NCBI GenBank assembly: GCA_903934295.1
Contig: CAIZNI010000059.1
Span: 1 to 62,589, forward strand
Length of the DNA stretch: 62,589 nt
Reading direction: 5' to 3'
DNA from: an uncultured beta proteobacterium
GTDB lineage: Bacteria; Pseudomonadota; Gammaproteobacteria; Burkholderiales; Burkholderiaceae_E
Made by a program: the position numbers and the translations under genes. The notes beneath the pieces were generated by a model. That model did not search any database. It was not told the origin of the DNA and was given only the letters and a program-made list of their open reading frames with translations. This document shows, one piece after another, positions 25,088 through 35,238 of this stretch. The stretch's first letter is position 1. Every line of letters starts with the position of its first letter.

Positions 25088-27016
25088 ATGACCCAGCCCG
25101 CGCCCGATCTTGGCTCGCCGATGAAGCCCGCCTCGCGCCATACCTGCGGCGTGAACCGGGCGATCTTCTCCGAGCTCGACTTCACCGACACCGCTTCGTT
25201 CGACGACGCCGCGCGCGGTCTGATCGGCAGCATTCCCGATGCCCGGATCGAGAGCGCCCGCGGCCACGTGGTGTGGGACCTGTCGACCTTCTCGTTCCTG
25301 GATGACGAGACCGCGCCCGACTCGGTCAACCCCAGCCTGTGGCGCCATGCGCGCCTGAACCGGCTGCATGGCTTGTTCCAGGTCACCGAGCGCCTCTACC
25401 AGGTGCGCGGATTCGATCTCGCCAACATGACCATCATCGAGGGCGACACCGGTCTGATCCTGATCGATCCGCTGACCTTTACCGAGAGCGCGGCTGCTGC
25501 GCTGGCCCTGTATCGCGCGCACCGCGGCGATCGGCCGGTGCGCGCGGTGATCTATTCGCACAGCCACGTCGACCACTACGGCGGGGTCGAGGGCGTGATC
25601 ACGCCTGAGCAGGCGGCCAGCGGCGAGGTGCAGGTGATCGCGCCCGAGGGCTTCATGCAGGAGGCGATCTCCGAGAACATCCTGGCCGGGGTGCCGATGC
25701 GCCGGCGCGCGATGTTCCAGTTCGGACCGACCCTGCCGCGCGGGCCGCGCGGGCATGTCGACAGCGGGCTGGGCAAGGTCACCGGGCGCGGCACGCTGAG
25801 CCTGATCGCGCCCAATCGCCTGATCACCGAGCCGGTCGAGACGCTGGTCGTCGACGGCATCGAGATCGTCTTCCAGCTCACGCCCGAGACCGAGGCGCCG
25901 GCCGAGATGAACTTCTTCTTTCCGCAGCTGCGGGTGCTCAACCTGGCCGAGAACGGTTGCCACACGATGCACAACCTGTGCCCGATCCGCGGCGCCAAGA
26001 CCCGCGATTCGCTGGCCTGGTCCAAGTACCTGGACCGCGCGCTCGACGCCTTCATCGACCGCACCGACGTGGTGATCGCCCAGCACCACTGGCCGACCTG
26101 GGGTCAGGCCCGCGTGCGCCGCTTCATCGAGGAGCAGCGCGACATGTATCGCTACCTGCACGACCAGACCCTGCGCCGGATGAGCCACGGCGAGACGCCC
26201 AACGAGATCGCCGAGGGCTTCGAGATGCCCGCCTCGGCCCGCGGCCAGTGGCACGCGCGCCCCTACTACGGCGCGATTGCGCACAACGTGCGGGCGATCT
26301 ACGCGCATTACCTCGGGCCCTACGACGGCAACCCGGTCAACCTGAATCCGCTGTCGCCGCGCGCCGAGTCGGTGCGCTACCTCGAGTACATGGGCGGCGC
26401 CGAGGCGGTGCTGGCGCGGGCGCGCCGCGACTTCGAGGCGGGCGACTACCGCTGGGTGGTGCAGATCACCCATCACCTGGTGTTCGCCGACCCGACCGAC
26501 CGGGCGGCGCGCGAACTGGCGGCCGACGCGATGGAGCAACTGGGCTACCAGAGCGAATCCTCGACCTGGCGCAACGCCTACCTGCTGGGTGCGCGCGAAC
26601 TGCGCGAGGGCGCGCCCCGGTCGCCGCCGGGCGCGCAGGGCGGCGTCGCGCCGCGGGTGGTGGCGATGCTGCCGATGGCGATGTTCTTCGATTACCTGGC
26701 GATCCGGGTCAACGGCGCGCGGGCCGAGGGGCTGCGCCTGAAGATCGACTGGCGGATGGCGGGCGAGGAGGGCGGACATCGGCTCACCCTGAGCCACAGC
26801 GCGCTCAGCCATGCACCCGGTTCCCACGGCGCGGCCGCCCAGGCAAGCGTCAGCATGGACCGGCGCGGGCTGGCCGCGATCCTGGCGGCGGGCCAGTCGT
26901 TCACCCAGGCGCTCGAGCAGGGAGTGCTGCAGGTCGAGGGCGAGCGGGCAGCGGTTGCGGCCCTCTTCGACACGCTCGACGCGTTCGCGCCGATGTTCAA
27001 CATACTGGAGCCGTGA
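25088..27016 (+). CDS. alkyl sulfatase (SdsA1/BDS1/YjcS-type metallo-beta-lactamase-fold)
   Basis: A 642-residue enzyme with the three-domain plan of group III alkyl sulfatases: an N-terminal metallo-beta-lactamase domain with HSHVDHYGG (158-166), a helical dimerisation domain (around YLEYMGGAEAVLARARRDFE) and a C-terminal SCP2-like lipid-binding domain from about residue 510. Family members cleave sulfate from long-chain primary or secondary alkyl sulfates such as SDS. Unlike secreted SdsA1, no signal peptide is visible at the ATG at 25088 (after CCGGAG), so it may be cytoplasmic. It sits between a DUF1800/DUF1501 pair and a TAXI binding protein. Note that released sulfate and alcohols would tie in with a sulfur-active cell, but that link is speculative. 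Confidence 0.9.
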   Translation: MTQPAPDLGSPMKPASRHTCGVNRAIFSELDFTDTASFDDAARGLIGSIPDARIESARGHVVWDLSTFSFLDDETAPDSVNPSLWRHARLNRLHGLFQVTERLYQVRGFDLANMTIIEGDTGLILIDPLTFTESAAAALALYRAHRGDRPVRAVIYSHSHVDHYGGVEGVITPEQAASGEVQVIAPEGFMQEAISENILAGVPMRRRAMFQFGPTLPRGPRGHVDSGLGKVTGRGTLSLIAPNRLITEPVETLVVDGIEIVFQLTPETEAPAEMNFFFPQLRVLNLAENGCHTMHNLCPIRGAKTRDSLAWSKYLDRALDAFIDRTDVVIAQHHWPTWGQARVRRFIEEQRDMYRYLHDQTLRRMSHGETPNEIAEGFEMPASARGQWHARPYYGAIAHNVRAIYAHYLGPYDGNPVNLNPLSPRAESVRYLEYMGGAEAVLARARRDFEAGDYRWVVQITHHLVFADPTDRAARELAADAMEQLGYQSESSTWRNAYLLGARELREGAPRSPPGAQGGVAPRVVAMLPMAMFFDYLAIRVNGARAEGLRLKIDWRMAGEEGGHRLTLSHSALSHAPGSHGAAAQASVSMDRRGLAAILAAGQSFTQALEQGVLQVEGERAAVAALFDTLDAFAPMFNILEP

Positions 27017-27128
27017 ACGGACAGCGGGCATACGGGAGCGCGTCGAGCGGACCGGCGCCCGACCGCGTTCCGGCGCGGGCGCATTAGACTTCGCCTCGCT
27101 GCATTCAAACATCACAGGAGACACACCC

Positions 27129-28277
27129 ATGTCCACCCGAACCATCCTCGCGGCACTGCTGGCGGCCACGCTGGGCACCGGCGCGTCCGCCCAGGAAGCC
27201 AAGCTGCCCGCCTCGCTGACCCTGACCGCCTACGAGACCGGCTCCAACGGATTCAACCAGGCGGTGGCGGTCGGCGCCATGCTCAAGAAGCGCTTCAACA
27301 CCGACATGCGGGTGCTGCCCGCCGGTAACGACGTGGCCCGGCTCAGCCCCCTGAAGGCCGGTCGTGCCCAGGCCTCGGCGATGGGCATCGGCACCTATTT
27401 CGCCCAGGAGGGCGTGCTGGAGTTTGCGGTCCGGGAATGGGGCCCGCAGCCGCTGCAACTGATCCTGTCGGCCTCGACCTGCAGCGGGCAGTCGCTGGGT
27501 GCCGCCAATGACGTCGGCATCAAGAGCGCCGCCGACATGAAGGGCAAGCGGGCGGGCATGGTGGTCGGTTCGCCCGCGGTCAACCAGAGCGTGCTGGCGC
27601 TGCTGGCGTTCGGCGGGTATACGTCCAATGAGGTCAAGCTGGTCGAGTTCGCCAGCTATGGCGCGATGATGAAGGGCGTGGTCAACAACGAGATCGACCT
27701 GTTCTTCGCCTCGACGATCTCGGGCCTGGCCAAGGAGATCGAGAGCTCGCCGCGCGGTATTTCGTGGATTTCGATGCCGGCGTCCGACAAGGCGGGCTGG
27801 GCGCGCATTCAGAAGATTGCGCCTTATTTCTATCCGCACAAGTCGACCTGCGGCGCGGGCTACGCGAAAGGCCAGACGGTCGAGACCTCGGTCTATCCGT
27901 ACCCGATCTTCATGGCCTACGGCACCCAGGACGCAGCGACCATCTACGCGCTCACCAACGCGATGATCGCCCACTACGATGACTACAAGGACGCGGTGCC
28001 CGGCGTCGACGGGCTGGAAGCCAAGCGCCAGAACCTGCAGTGGACGATGCCGTATCACCCGGGTGCGGTGCGCGCGCTGACCGAAGCGAAGGTCTGGAAT
28101 GAGGCGGCACAGAAGCACAATGACGCGCTGATGCGTCGCCAGGCCACCCTCGCCGGCGCCTGGAAGGACTTCATGAAGACGAATCCGCCCGAGGACCGCG
28201 ACCAGTTCCGGGCCGGCTGGATGAAGGCACGCGCCGCCGCGCTGACCAAGGCGGGCATGGAAGTGCTGTTCAATTGA
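27129..28277 (+). CDS. TAXI-family TRAP transporter solute-binding protein (orphan)
   Basis: A 382-residue periplasmic binding protein of the TRAP-associated extracytoplasmic immunogenic (TAXI) type. A leader ends at GTGASAQ and family features follow (LTAYETGSNGFNQAVAVGAM, GKRAGMVVGSPAVNQSV). The usual fused 4TM-12TM TRAP permease is not next to it, so it must work with a permease encoded elsewhere or act alone. It is preceded by AGGAGA. The distance from the alkyl sulfatase is 112 bases, so cotranscription is uncertain. TAXI ligands are usually organic acids; here the ligand is unknown. Confidence 0.87.
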   Translation: MSTRTILAALLAATLGTGASAQEAKLPASLTLTAYETGSNGFNQAVAVGAMLKKRFNTDMRVLPAGNDVARLSPLKAGRAQASAMGIGTYFAQEGVLEFAVREWGPQPLQLILSASTCSGQSLGAANDVGIKSAADMKGKRAGMVVGSPAVNQSVLALLAFGGYTSNEVKLVEFASYGAMMKGVVNNEIDLFFASTISGLAKEIESSPRGISWISMPASDKAGWARIQKIAPYFYPHKSTCGAGYAKGQTVETSVYPYPIFMAYGTQDAATIYALTNAMIAHYDDYKDAVPGVDGLEAKRQNLQWTMPYHPGAVRALTEAKVWNEAAQKHNDALMRRQATLAGAWKDFMKTNPPEDRDQFRAGWMKARAAALTKAGMEVLFN

Positions 28278-28284
28278 GCGACCG

Positions 28285-28331
28285 CGGGGGTGCTCCCCGC
28301 TGAAAGGGAGCACAATCCCCGCACGGGGATC
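28285..28331 (+). promoter_or_regulatory. stacked, partly exclusive RNA hairpins between TAXI and DUF2189 genes
   Basis: Three perfect stems follow the stop codon. Stem A pairs GCGGGG (28285-28290) with CCCCGC (28296-28301). Stem B pairs GTGCTCCC (28291-28298) with GGGAGCAC (28307-28314) and cannot form together with A. Stem C pairs ATCCCCG (28316-28322) with CGGGGAT (28325-28331). None is followed by a U tract. The element may end the TAXI transcript or stabilise its 3' end; an attenuator is possible. Confidence 0.5.
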
Positions 28332-28375
28332 GCGTCTTCCGGTCCCCGGGTGTCAACCCCGAAGGGAGCGCCGCG

Positions 28376-29185
28376 ATGACCGATTCCCGCAGCCCCGAAG
28401 CCGCCGTGCCGGTTCGACCCCCCGTCGGGCAGCCGCCCGGCCCGGGGTTCGCCATCCGGGCGGTCGATCCGGGCGCCCCGTTTCGCTGGCTGGCCAGCGG
28501 CTGGGGCGACTTCCGGGCGACCGGTTTCCGGGGCGCCGTTTACGGCGCAGTCTTCGCCCTGATGGGGTCACTGATCGCGCTGATCTACGCGACGCGCTGG
28601 CAGTTCACCATGGGCCTGACCGCCGGCTTTTTCCTGATCGGTCCCTTTGTGTGCACCGGGCTCTATGACCTGTCGCGTCAGCGTGCGCGCGGGCAGTCGC
28701 CCAGCCTGGCGGCCAGTCTGGTGTGCTGGCGCAGGAACACTGGCGGCGTGGCCTTGTTCGCGGCCATCGTGTGCTTCGCGATGATCGTGTGGGCCCGGGT
28801 GTCGGTGGTGATCTTCGCGCTCTTCTCCAGCACCGATTTCCCTGATCTCAAGGGCTTCATCGCGCAGGTGGTCACCCTGGCCAACCTGGAATTCCTGCTG
28901 GTGTGGACCGCGGTGGGTCTGGTCTTCGCCACCCTGGTGTTCGCGATTTCGGTGGTGTCGGTCCCGCTGATCCTCGACCGGGGCGGTGACACGCTGATGG
29001 CGATCTTCGCCAGTGTGCGGGCGCTGCTGGCGAGTCCCCTGGCGATGGGGGTGTGGGCGCTGCTGATCGTGACGCTGATCGGCGCGAGCCTGGCGCTCGG
29101 CTTCTGGCCGCTGGTGATCACCGCACCGCTGATCGGTCATGCCACCTGGCACGCCTATCGCGACCTGGTGGTCGAATCAGTCTGA
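28376..29185 (+). CDS. DUF2189 family integral membrane protein
   Basis: A 269-residue inner-membrane protein of DUF2189. After a proline-rich N-terminus comes the family entry motif PFRWLASGWGDFRATGFRGA, then about six hydrophobic helices with a conserved short loop GLYDLSRQRARG and the end segment PLIGHATWHAYRDLV. Function is unknown. The start at 28376 follows GAAGGGAG. The stop overlaps the stop of the convergent livM gene by nine bases. In other proteobacteria these genes occur near cytochrome oxidase and similar membrane functions, but nothing in this neighbourhood suggests a role. Confidence 0.88.
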   Translation: MTDSRSPEAAVPVRPPVGQPPGPGFAIRAVDPGAPFRWLASGWGDFRATGFRGAVYGAVFALMGSLIALIYATRWQFTMGLTAGFFLIGPFVCTGLYDLSRQRARGQSPSLAASLVCWRRNTGGVALFAAIVCFAMIVWARVSVVIFALFSSTDFPDLKGFIAQVVTLANLEFLLVWTAVGLVFATLVFAISVVSVPLILDRGGDTLMAIFASVRALLASPLAMGVWALLIVTLIGASLALGFWPLVITAPLIGHATWHAYRDLVVESV

Positions 29186-30154
29186 GGCGGGCTTGCCCAT
29201 CAGGCGACGGACCGTCTGGCGCAGCGGCTGCAGCAACCCGACCAGGCCGCGTGGAAAGAAGGCCAGCGTCGCGATCAGCACGCCGCCGAGGATGATCTTG
29301 TCGGCATAGCCGCCCAGCGACAGGAATTTTTCCTGCGAAAGGATCAGCGCGGTGGCCACCAGCGGACCCAGCAGCAGCCGCCGCCCGATCAGCACCACTG
29401 CGGTGAGCATCAGGATCAGGAAGTAGGAGTCGAGGATGTCGGCGCTGACATAGGCGCGCTGGTAGGCGTAGAGCCAGCCCGCCGAGGCGGTGAGCGGCGC
29501 CGAAAAAAGGAAGACCTTCAGCCGCACCGCCTGCGGGTCGATGCCCGAGACGATCGCCAGGCGGGGATTCAGGTGCGTCATCACCGCCGCCGAGCCCAGC
29601 CGCGAGTGGCGGAACCGGTCCACCAGATACAGCACCACCACCAGCAGCAGGAAGGCGACCGGCCACAACTCCCGGTCATTGCCCGCCTTCAGGCTCAGGC
29701 CCGGCAGCGACAGGTCCAGGGGCGGGATGCCGCGCAGCCCGTCGGAGCCGCCCAGGAAGCTCCAGTTCTGCGCCAGCGTGGCGGCGATCACCGCGATCGC
29801 GTAGGTGACCAGTGAAAAGACGAACTCGCGCAGCCGCAGGGTGATCAGCCCCAGGACCGCTGCAAAGGCGAGGGCGACCGCGATCGAGGCCGCCAGCGTG
29901 GTCCAGGACCCGGCGCCCAGCCGGGTCGCGAGCAGGGCGGTGGTGTAGCTGCCGACCGCGAAGAAGACGGTGTGCGCCAGGCTCACCTCGCCCAGGTCCG
30001 AGACGATCAGATCCAGGCCATAGGCCATGGTGGCGAAGAGCGCGATCAGGACGAAGGCGCTGTAGACCGCGCTCGAGCCGCCGGCCAGCGCCGGCGCGAA
30101 GAACACCAGCGGCGCCAGCGCCGCCAGCAGCAGGTATCTGAGAGGACCATTCAT
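29177..30154 (-). CDS. livM: branched-chain amino acid-type ABC transporter permease LivM
   Basis: One of two inner-membrane permeases of a HAAT-type ABC importer; 325 residues with about eight to ten hydrophobic helices. The LivM signature appears as IVSDLGEVSLAHTVFFAVGSY and, in the loop that contacts the ATPases, VMTHLNPRLAIVSGIDPQAVRLKVFLF (shown only in parts here: GIDPQAVRLKVF). I take the ATG whose first base is 30154. The frame remains open upstream but there reads antisense-like sequence overlapping livH and livF. It is last in the five-gene minus-strand operon and ends convergent with the DUF2189 gene. HAAT importers take up amino acids, amides, urea or aromatic acids; the ligand here is unknown. 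Confidence 0.9.
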   Translation of the reverse strand: MNGPLRYLLLAALAPLVFFAPALAGGSSAVYSAFVLIALFATMAYGLDLIVSDLGEVSLAHTVFFAVGSYTTALLATRLGAGSWTTLAASIAVALAFAAVLGLITLRLREFVFSLVTYAIAVIAATLAQNWSFLGGSDGLRGIPPLDLSLPGLSLKAGNDRELWPVAFLLLVVVLYLVDRFRHSRLGSAAVMTHLNPRLAIVSGIDPQAVRLKVFLFSAPLTASAGWLYAYQRAYVSADILDSYFLILMLTAVVLIGRRLLLGPLVATALILSQEKFLSLGGYADKIILGGVLIATLAFFPRGLVGLLQPLRQTVRRLMGKPASD

Positions 30155-30186
30155 CGAAGACTCCGGCGCTCGGGGTGGGCGGGCGC

Positions 30187-31047
30187 TCAGCGCGCGCCGG
30201 CGGCCAGGCCGCCCGGGCGCAGCACCAGCACCGCGATCAGCACCAGGAAGGCCGCCGCGGTGGTGTAGGCGGGCGACACGAGCGCACCGAACAGGGCGGT
30301 GAACACGCCCAGCGCAATGCCGGCCACATAGCTGCCGAACACGCTGCCGATGCCGCCCAGCACCACCACCACGAAGGTCATGATCACTTCCTCGAAGCCC
30401 ATCGAGGTGAGGATCGGCGTGCGCGGCCCGACCATGGCGCCGGCGAAGGCGACGGCGGCGCCCTCGAACGCGAACACGCCCAGGTAGACGCGGCGCACGT
30501 TCACCCCGGCCAGCTCGGCGAGCTTGGGGTCTTCCGCGACCATGCGCACCAGGCGGCCCACCCGGGTGCGCTCCAGCACGAGCTTGAGCACCACGAAGAC
30601 CCCGATCGCGGCCAGCACGATCGCCAGGTCCTGACCGGTGAGCCACAGGTCGCCATAGGTGAATTCCTTCTGCGACAGCGGGGTGTCGAGGATCTGGCCG
30701 GTCGAGCCGAACACCAGCGCGGCGGCGCCGTGCAGCACATGACCGAAGCCCAGGGTCATGATCATGATCGACACCAGGTTCTGCTCCATCGTGGCCTGCA
30801 GCATCACCCGCTGCAGCAGGTAGCCGACCACGGCGCCGGTGGCGATCGCCAGCGGGATCGCCACCAGATAGGGCAGGCCCAGCCCGGAGATGCCGAACCA
30901 GGTCATGAACGCGCCCAGCATGTACATCTGGCCGTGGCCGAAGTTGACCAGCCGGGCCACGCCCAGCAGCACCGTCCAGCCGATCGCCACCAGCGCATAG
31001 GCGTGCCCGAGCACGAGTCCGTTGATCAGTTGCTGCGAGAGGTTCAC
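30187..31047 (-). CDS. livH: branched-chain amino acid-type ABC transporter permease LivH
   Basis: The second membrane permease of the importer, 286 residues. The N-terminal LINGLVLGHAYALVAIGWTV and VARLVNFGHGQMYMLGAF are typical of LivH, and the coupling loop is MVAEDPKLAELAGVNVRRV. The start codon overlaps the stop of livF (ATGA type), so the two are translationally coupled. The gap to livM is 32 bases. Together with LivM it forms the translocation path energised by LivG and LivF. Confidence 0.93.
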   Translation of the reverse strand: MNLSQQLINGLVLGHAYALVAIGWTVLLGVARLVNFGHGQMYMLGAFMTWFGISGLGLPYLVAIPLAIATGAVVGYLLQRVMLQATMEQNLVSIMIMTLGFGHVLHGAAALVFGSTGQILDTPLSQKEFTYGDLWLTGQDLAIVLAAIGVFVVLKLVLERTRVGRLVRMVAEDPKLAELAGVNVRRVYLGVFAFEGAAVAFAGAMVGPRTPILTSMGFEEVIMTFVVVVLGGIGSVFGSYVAGIALGVFTALFGALVSPAYTTAAAFLVLIAVLVLRPGGLAAGAR

Positions 31048-31843
31048 GATTCCTTGGTCCCCAGGTAGGCCTGCGCGATGCGCGGATCGTCGCGCATGGC
31101 CGCGGCGCTGCCCTCGACCACCACCCGGCCGCGTTCCAGCAGCACCAGCCGGTCGACGATGTCGATGGCGGCACGCACGTTCTGTTCGACCAGCAGGATG
31201 GTGAGGCCGGTGGACGCCAGCGTGCGCATGGTCTGCAGCACGGTGGCCACCAGCCGCGGGGCCAGTCCGATCGACGGCTCGTCGAGCATCAGCGCACGCG
31301 GCCCCAGCATGAGCGCGCGGCCGATGCCCAGCATCTGGCGTTCGCCACCCGAGAGCTGCGATCCCAGGTGGCCGCGGCGTTCGCGCAGCCGCGGAAAGAG
31401 TTCGAACACCGCCTCGCGGTCATAGACGCGCCGGCCTTTGCCCGCGGCCACTTCGGCCAGCACGCTCAGGTTCTCATCGACCGTCATCTGGCCGAACACC
31501 AGCTTGCCTTCGGGCACCAGCAGCAGGCCGGCCCGAGCGCGATCATGGGCCGGCAGCGCCGACAGGTCGGCGCCATCCAGGAAGACCCGGCCGGCGACCC
31601 GCGGCGCGCCGCGCGACCAGCCGGCGATCGCATTGACCAGCGTCGACTTGCCGGCACCGTTGGCACCCACCACGCCCAGCACCTCGCCTTCGCGGACCTC
31701 GAGCGCATCGACCGAGAGCGCGGTGTTGCCGCCATAGGCGACACTCAGGCCGCTCACCCGCAGAACCGGAGCGGCTGACGGTGCAGGCGAGGGCGCGGGT
31801 GAAATTGGGCGCAAAGGAGCCGCGCCCTTGAGGTCGGACGTGC

Positions 31844-31847
<4 letters not shown>
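31044..31847 (-). CDS. livF: branched-chain amino acid-type ABC transporter ATPase LivF
   Basis: A 267-residue ATPase. Walker A reads GANGAGKST, the signature LSGGERQML, Walker B ALMLDEPSIGL, and the H-loop region ILLVEQNVRAAI shows Gln-Asn as usual for LivF. An N-terminal Pro/Ala-rich extension of about 28 residues precedes the domain. I start at the ATG whose first base is 31847, which overlaps the livG stop. The longer open frame upstream runs antisense to livG and is not credible. Confidence 0.92.
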
Positions 31848-32629
<782 letters not shown>

Positions 32630-32714
32630 CGGGCGGCCCGGCGCGAGCGCGCGAATCGGTTGGTGTTCATCGTGATGCCGGACAGTCGGGGTTCGGGACG
32701 GTTGCGGACGGGGC

Positions 32715-33854
32715 TCAGTTCGCCTCGACCACCATCTTCTGGGCCTTGATCTCGAAGACGTAGTGGCGCGAGGCCAGCTGACCGTTCGGCGCGAAGACCA
32801 TCTCACCCAGAATGGTGTTGCCGAACTTGCCGCCGCGCATGCGCTTGGCGATCGCCTCGCGATCGAGGGTCTTCAGCTCGTTGGCGGCCATCGCCCAGAC
32901 CTGCAGGGACGCCGCGCCGAGCGCCATGAACTTGTCGGGCGTCTGCTTGTGCTGTTCCTGCATCTTGGCCACGAAACGCTTGTTGACCGGGTTCGAGGCG
33001 AAGGGTTCGACATCGGGGAAATAGATGTCGGCGCCGACCACGCCGTTGGCCGCGTCGCCGGCCACCGAGATCACGCTGGGGGCCATCGTCCCCACCGCCG
33101 CGACCAGCGTGCCGGGCAGGCGCGCCTGGCGGGCCGCGCGGATCAGCGCCGGCATGCCCAGACCTTCGCTGGCGTTGATCGCCACCACCACATCCGGATT
33201 GGCCGCGCGGACATTGGTGACCGCGATGCGGAAGTCGGCCTGCGTGAACGGGAATTTCTCTTCGGCGACCCGCTCGTAGGCGTGGTTGAGTTTCTTCAAC
33301 TCGGCCTCGATCGAGGCCTGCGCACCGTTGCCGTAGGCGTCGTTCTGGGTCAGGAACGCGACGCGCCGGGCCTTCAAACGGTTGGCGATGTAGCTGGCGA
33401 TGACCGCGCCGTCCTGGGAGTTGGAGCTGTTCAGTCGCACCGCCAGCGGGTTGCCTTCGCCCGACAGGATCGGGTCGGCCTTGGAGATCGCGGTGATGTC
33501 GAGCACGCCAGCGCGGCTGATCACCGGTTGCATCGCCAGGGTGACCGGGCTGTTCCAGCCTTCGATGATCACCGAGACGCCCGACGACACCAGTTCGTTG
33601 GCGCGCGACACGCCGACCGCCGGGGTCGATTCGTCGTCGCGGGCCTCGATCACGATCGGACGCCCGAGCACACCGCCCGATTCGTTGATCAGCGTCGCCA
33701 TGGTCTGGATCGACTTCACCAGATGCTGGCCCTGGGGACCGGCGCCGCCGCTCAGCGGAAAGATCACCCCGACCTTGATGGGTTGTGCGGCGGCGGTGCC
33801 GATCAGACAGGCGCCGGCGGTCACGGCCAGAAGCAGTGCGCGGATCATTTTCAT
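32715..33854 (-). CDS. HAAT-type ABC transporter substrate-binding protein (LivK-like)
   Basis: A 379-residue periplasmic binding protein of the Leu/Ile/Val family. The leader RALLLAVTAGACLIGTAAAQ precedes KVGVIFPLSGGAGPQGQHLV, the usual first strand and loop. The two-lobed fold is recognisable from ESTPAVGVSRANELV and FLTQNDAYGNGAQ. The start at 33854 follows GGAG. It is the first gene of the operon running to livM, as expected since binding proteins are needed in excess. The ligand cannot be told; relatives near catabolic genes often bind aromatic or aliphatic acids. Confidence 0.9.
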   Translation of the reverse strand: MKMIRALLLAVTAGACLIGTAAAQPIKVGVIFPLSGGAGPQGQHLVKSIQTMATLINESGGVLGRPIVIEARDDESTPAVGVSRANELVSSGVSVIIEGWNSPVTLAMQPVISRAGVLDITAISKADPILSGEGNPLAVRLNSSNSQDGAVIASYIANRLKARRVAFLTQNDAYGNGAQASIEAELKKLNHAYERVAEEKFPFTQADFRIAVTNVRAANPDVVVAINASEGLGMPALIRAARQARLPGTLVAAVGTMAPSVISVAGDAANGVVGADIYFPDVEPFASNPVNKRFVAKMQEQHKQTPDKFMALGAASLQVWAMAANELKTLDREAIAKRMRGGKFGNTILGEMVFAPNGQLASRHYVFEIKAQKMVVEAN

Positions 33855-34033
33855 GGGCGGGTCTCCGTTGGGTTTTGGTCGGTGCGCAGCCGCCGCAGGG
33901 CCGTTTCGTTTCGGCGTTTTCTGTGGATGGTGCGGCGATACGGTCCGCAAGATACGCCATCGCCGGGCGCTTGCGAGGTCCGATGCCGGCGGCGGCAGTC
34001 CGTATCATCCGTTTTTTGCTTGGGGGAAGGCCG

Positions 34034-35137
34034 ATGGCCACCAACACCATCCTGATTGCCGGGGCCAGCGGCGTGGTCGGTCATGCCGCGCTGGAGCACT
34101 TCGCCCGACTGCCCGACTGGGACGTGGTGGCGGTGTCGCGACGGGTGCCCTCACTGCCGGCGGGGTTCAGGGGTCGGCATCTGGCGCTCGACCTCACCGA
34201 TGCTGCTGCCTGCCGGCAGGCGTTGGCCGCCCTGCCGCCCATCACCCATGTGGCCTACGCAGCCCTCTTCGAGAAGCCCGGCCTGGTGCGCGGCTGGCGC
34301 GAGGACGACCAGATGCAGACCAACCTGGCGATGCTGCGCCACCTGCTCGAGCCGCTCACCGGCCCCGGTCACAACCTGCGCCATGTCAGCATCCTGCAGG
34401 GCACCAAGGCCTACGGGGTGCACCTGCGCCCGGTGGCGGTGCCGGCGCGCGAGGATCAGCCGCGCGACGATCACGCCAATTTCTACTGGCTCCAGGAAGA
34501 CCACGTGCGCGCGCTCGCGCAGCGCGCCGGCTTCTCGTTCACCTTCTTTCGCCCCCAGCTGATTTTCGGCGATGCGCTGGGGGTCGCGATGAACCTGATT
34601 CCGATCCTGGGCGTGTATGCCGCGGTGTGCCAGGCGCAGGGGCTGCCGTTCGCCTATCCGGGCGGCCCCTCGAACATCCTCGAGGCCACCGATGCGCGGC
34701 TGCTGGCGCGCGCGCTGGCGTGGGCCGCGCAGGCGCCGGCGGCGCAGGGCCAGACCTTCAACATTACCAACGGCGATGTCTTTGTCTGGCGTCATGTGTG
34801 GCCGGCGCTGGCCGATGCCCTTGGGGTGGCCGTCGGCCAGGACGAGCCGCGTGAAATGGCCCGCTTCCTGCCATCGCAGGCGGCGGTCTGGGAGGCGGTG
34901 GTGCGCCGCCACGGACTGCGTGCGCCGGGCCTCGAGGCGCTGCTGGGCGAGTCGCATCACTATGCCGATTTCTGCTTCGGCGCCCGCGCCCGGCAGGCGC
35001 CCCCGCCGGTCATCGTGAGCACCATCAAGCTGCGCCAGGCCGGCTTTGCCGATTGCATCGACACCGAGCGGATGTTTCGCGACTGGTTCGACATCCTGCG
35101 CGAGCAGCGCCTGCTGCCGCCGCTGCCTGGCGGCTAG
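34034..35137 (+). CDS. PRISE-like short-chain reductase / NAD-dependent epimerase family protein
   Basis: A 367-residue atypical short-chain dehydrogenase. The nucleotide-binding site is LIAGASGVVGHAAL. The central motif LQGTKAYGVHLRP and the unusual catalytic region NFYWLQEDHV match the progesterone 5-beta-reductase/iridoid synthase-like (PRISE) group, which reduces enones with NADPH. Bacterial members are of unknown substrate. It starts at 34034 after GGGGGAAGG and is divergent from the ABC-binding-protein gene, 179 bases away. It is followed by the peptide-type ABC operon after 101 bases, including a hairpin (CGCCGTC at 35150-35156 with GACGGCG at 35170-35176) that may end its transcript. 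Confidence 0.82.
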   Translation: MATNTILIAGASGVVGHAALEHFARLPDWDVVAVSRRVPSLPAGFRGRHLALDLTDAAACRQALAALPPITHVAYAALFEKPGLVRGWREDDQMQTNLAMLRHLLEPLTGPGHNLRHVSILQGTKAYGVHLRPVAVPAREDQPRDDHANFYWLQEDHVRALAQRAGFSFTFFRPQLIFGDALGVAMNLIPILGVYAAVCQAQGLPFAYPGGPSNILEATDARLLARALAWAAQAPAAQGQTFNITNGDVFVWRHVWPALADALGVAVGQDEPREMARFLPSQAAVWEAVVRRHGLRAPGLEALLGESHHYADFCFGARARQAPPPVIVSTIKLRQAGFADCIDTERMFRDWFDILREQRLLPPLPGG

Positions 35138-35192
35138 CCCCGCGCGCGGCGCCGTCGATGTCGACCATTGACGGCGGCCGCGAACACTGAGA

Positions 35193-35231
35193 GTCTCCTT
35201 CTGGCAGTCAAAAAAAATATATTCAGGAGAC
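35193..35231 (+). promoter_or_regulatory. inverted repeat able to mask the ribosome site of the next gene
   Basis: GTCTCCT (35193-35199) is the exact reverse complement of AGGAGAC (35225-35231), which contains the ribosome binding site 8 bases before the GTG start at 35239. The 25-base loop holds a run of eight A and TATATT, by far the most AT-rich spot in the region. In RNA the stem would hide the ribosome site and the loop would be single-stranded. Confidence 0.5.
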
Positions 35232-35238
35232 AGCGCGC

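Noticed and set aside
35218-35223. TATATT as -10 element of the Dpp-type operon
   Set aside because: No -35-like hexamer lies 15-19 bases upstream, so I list the region only for its inverted repeat.
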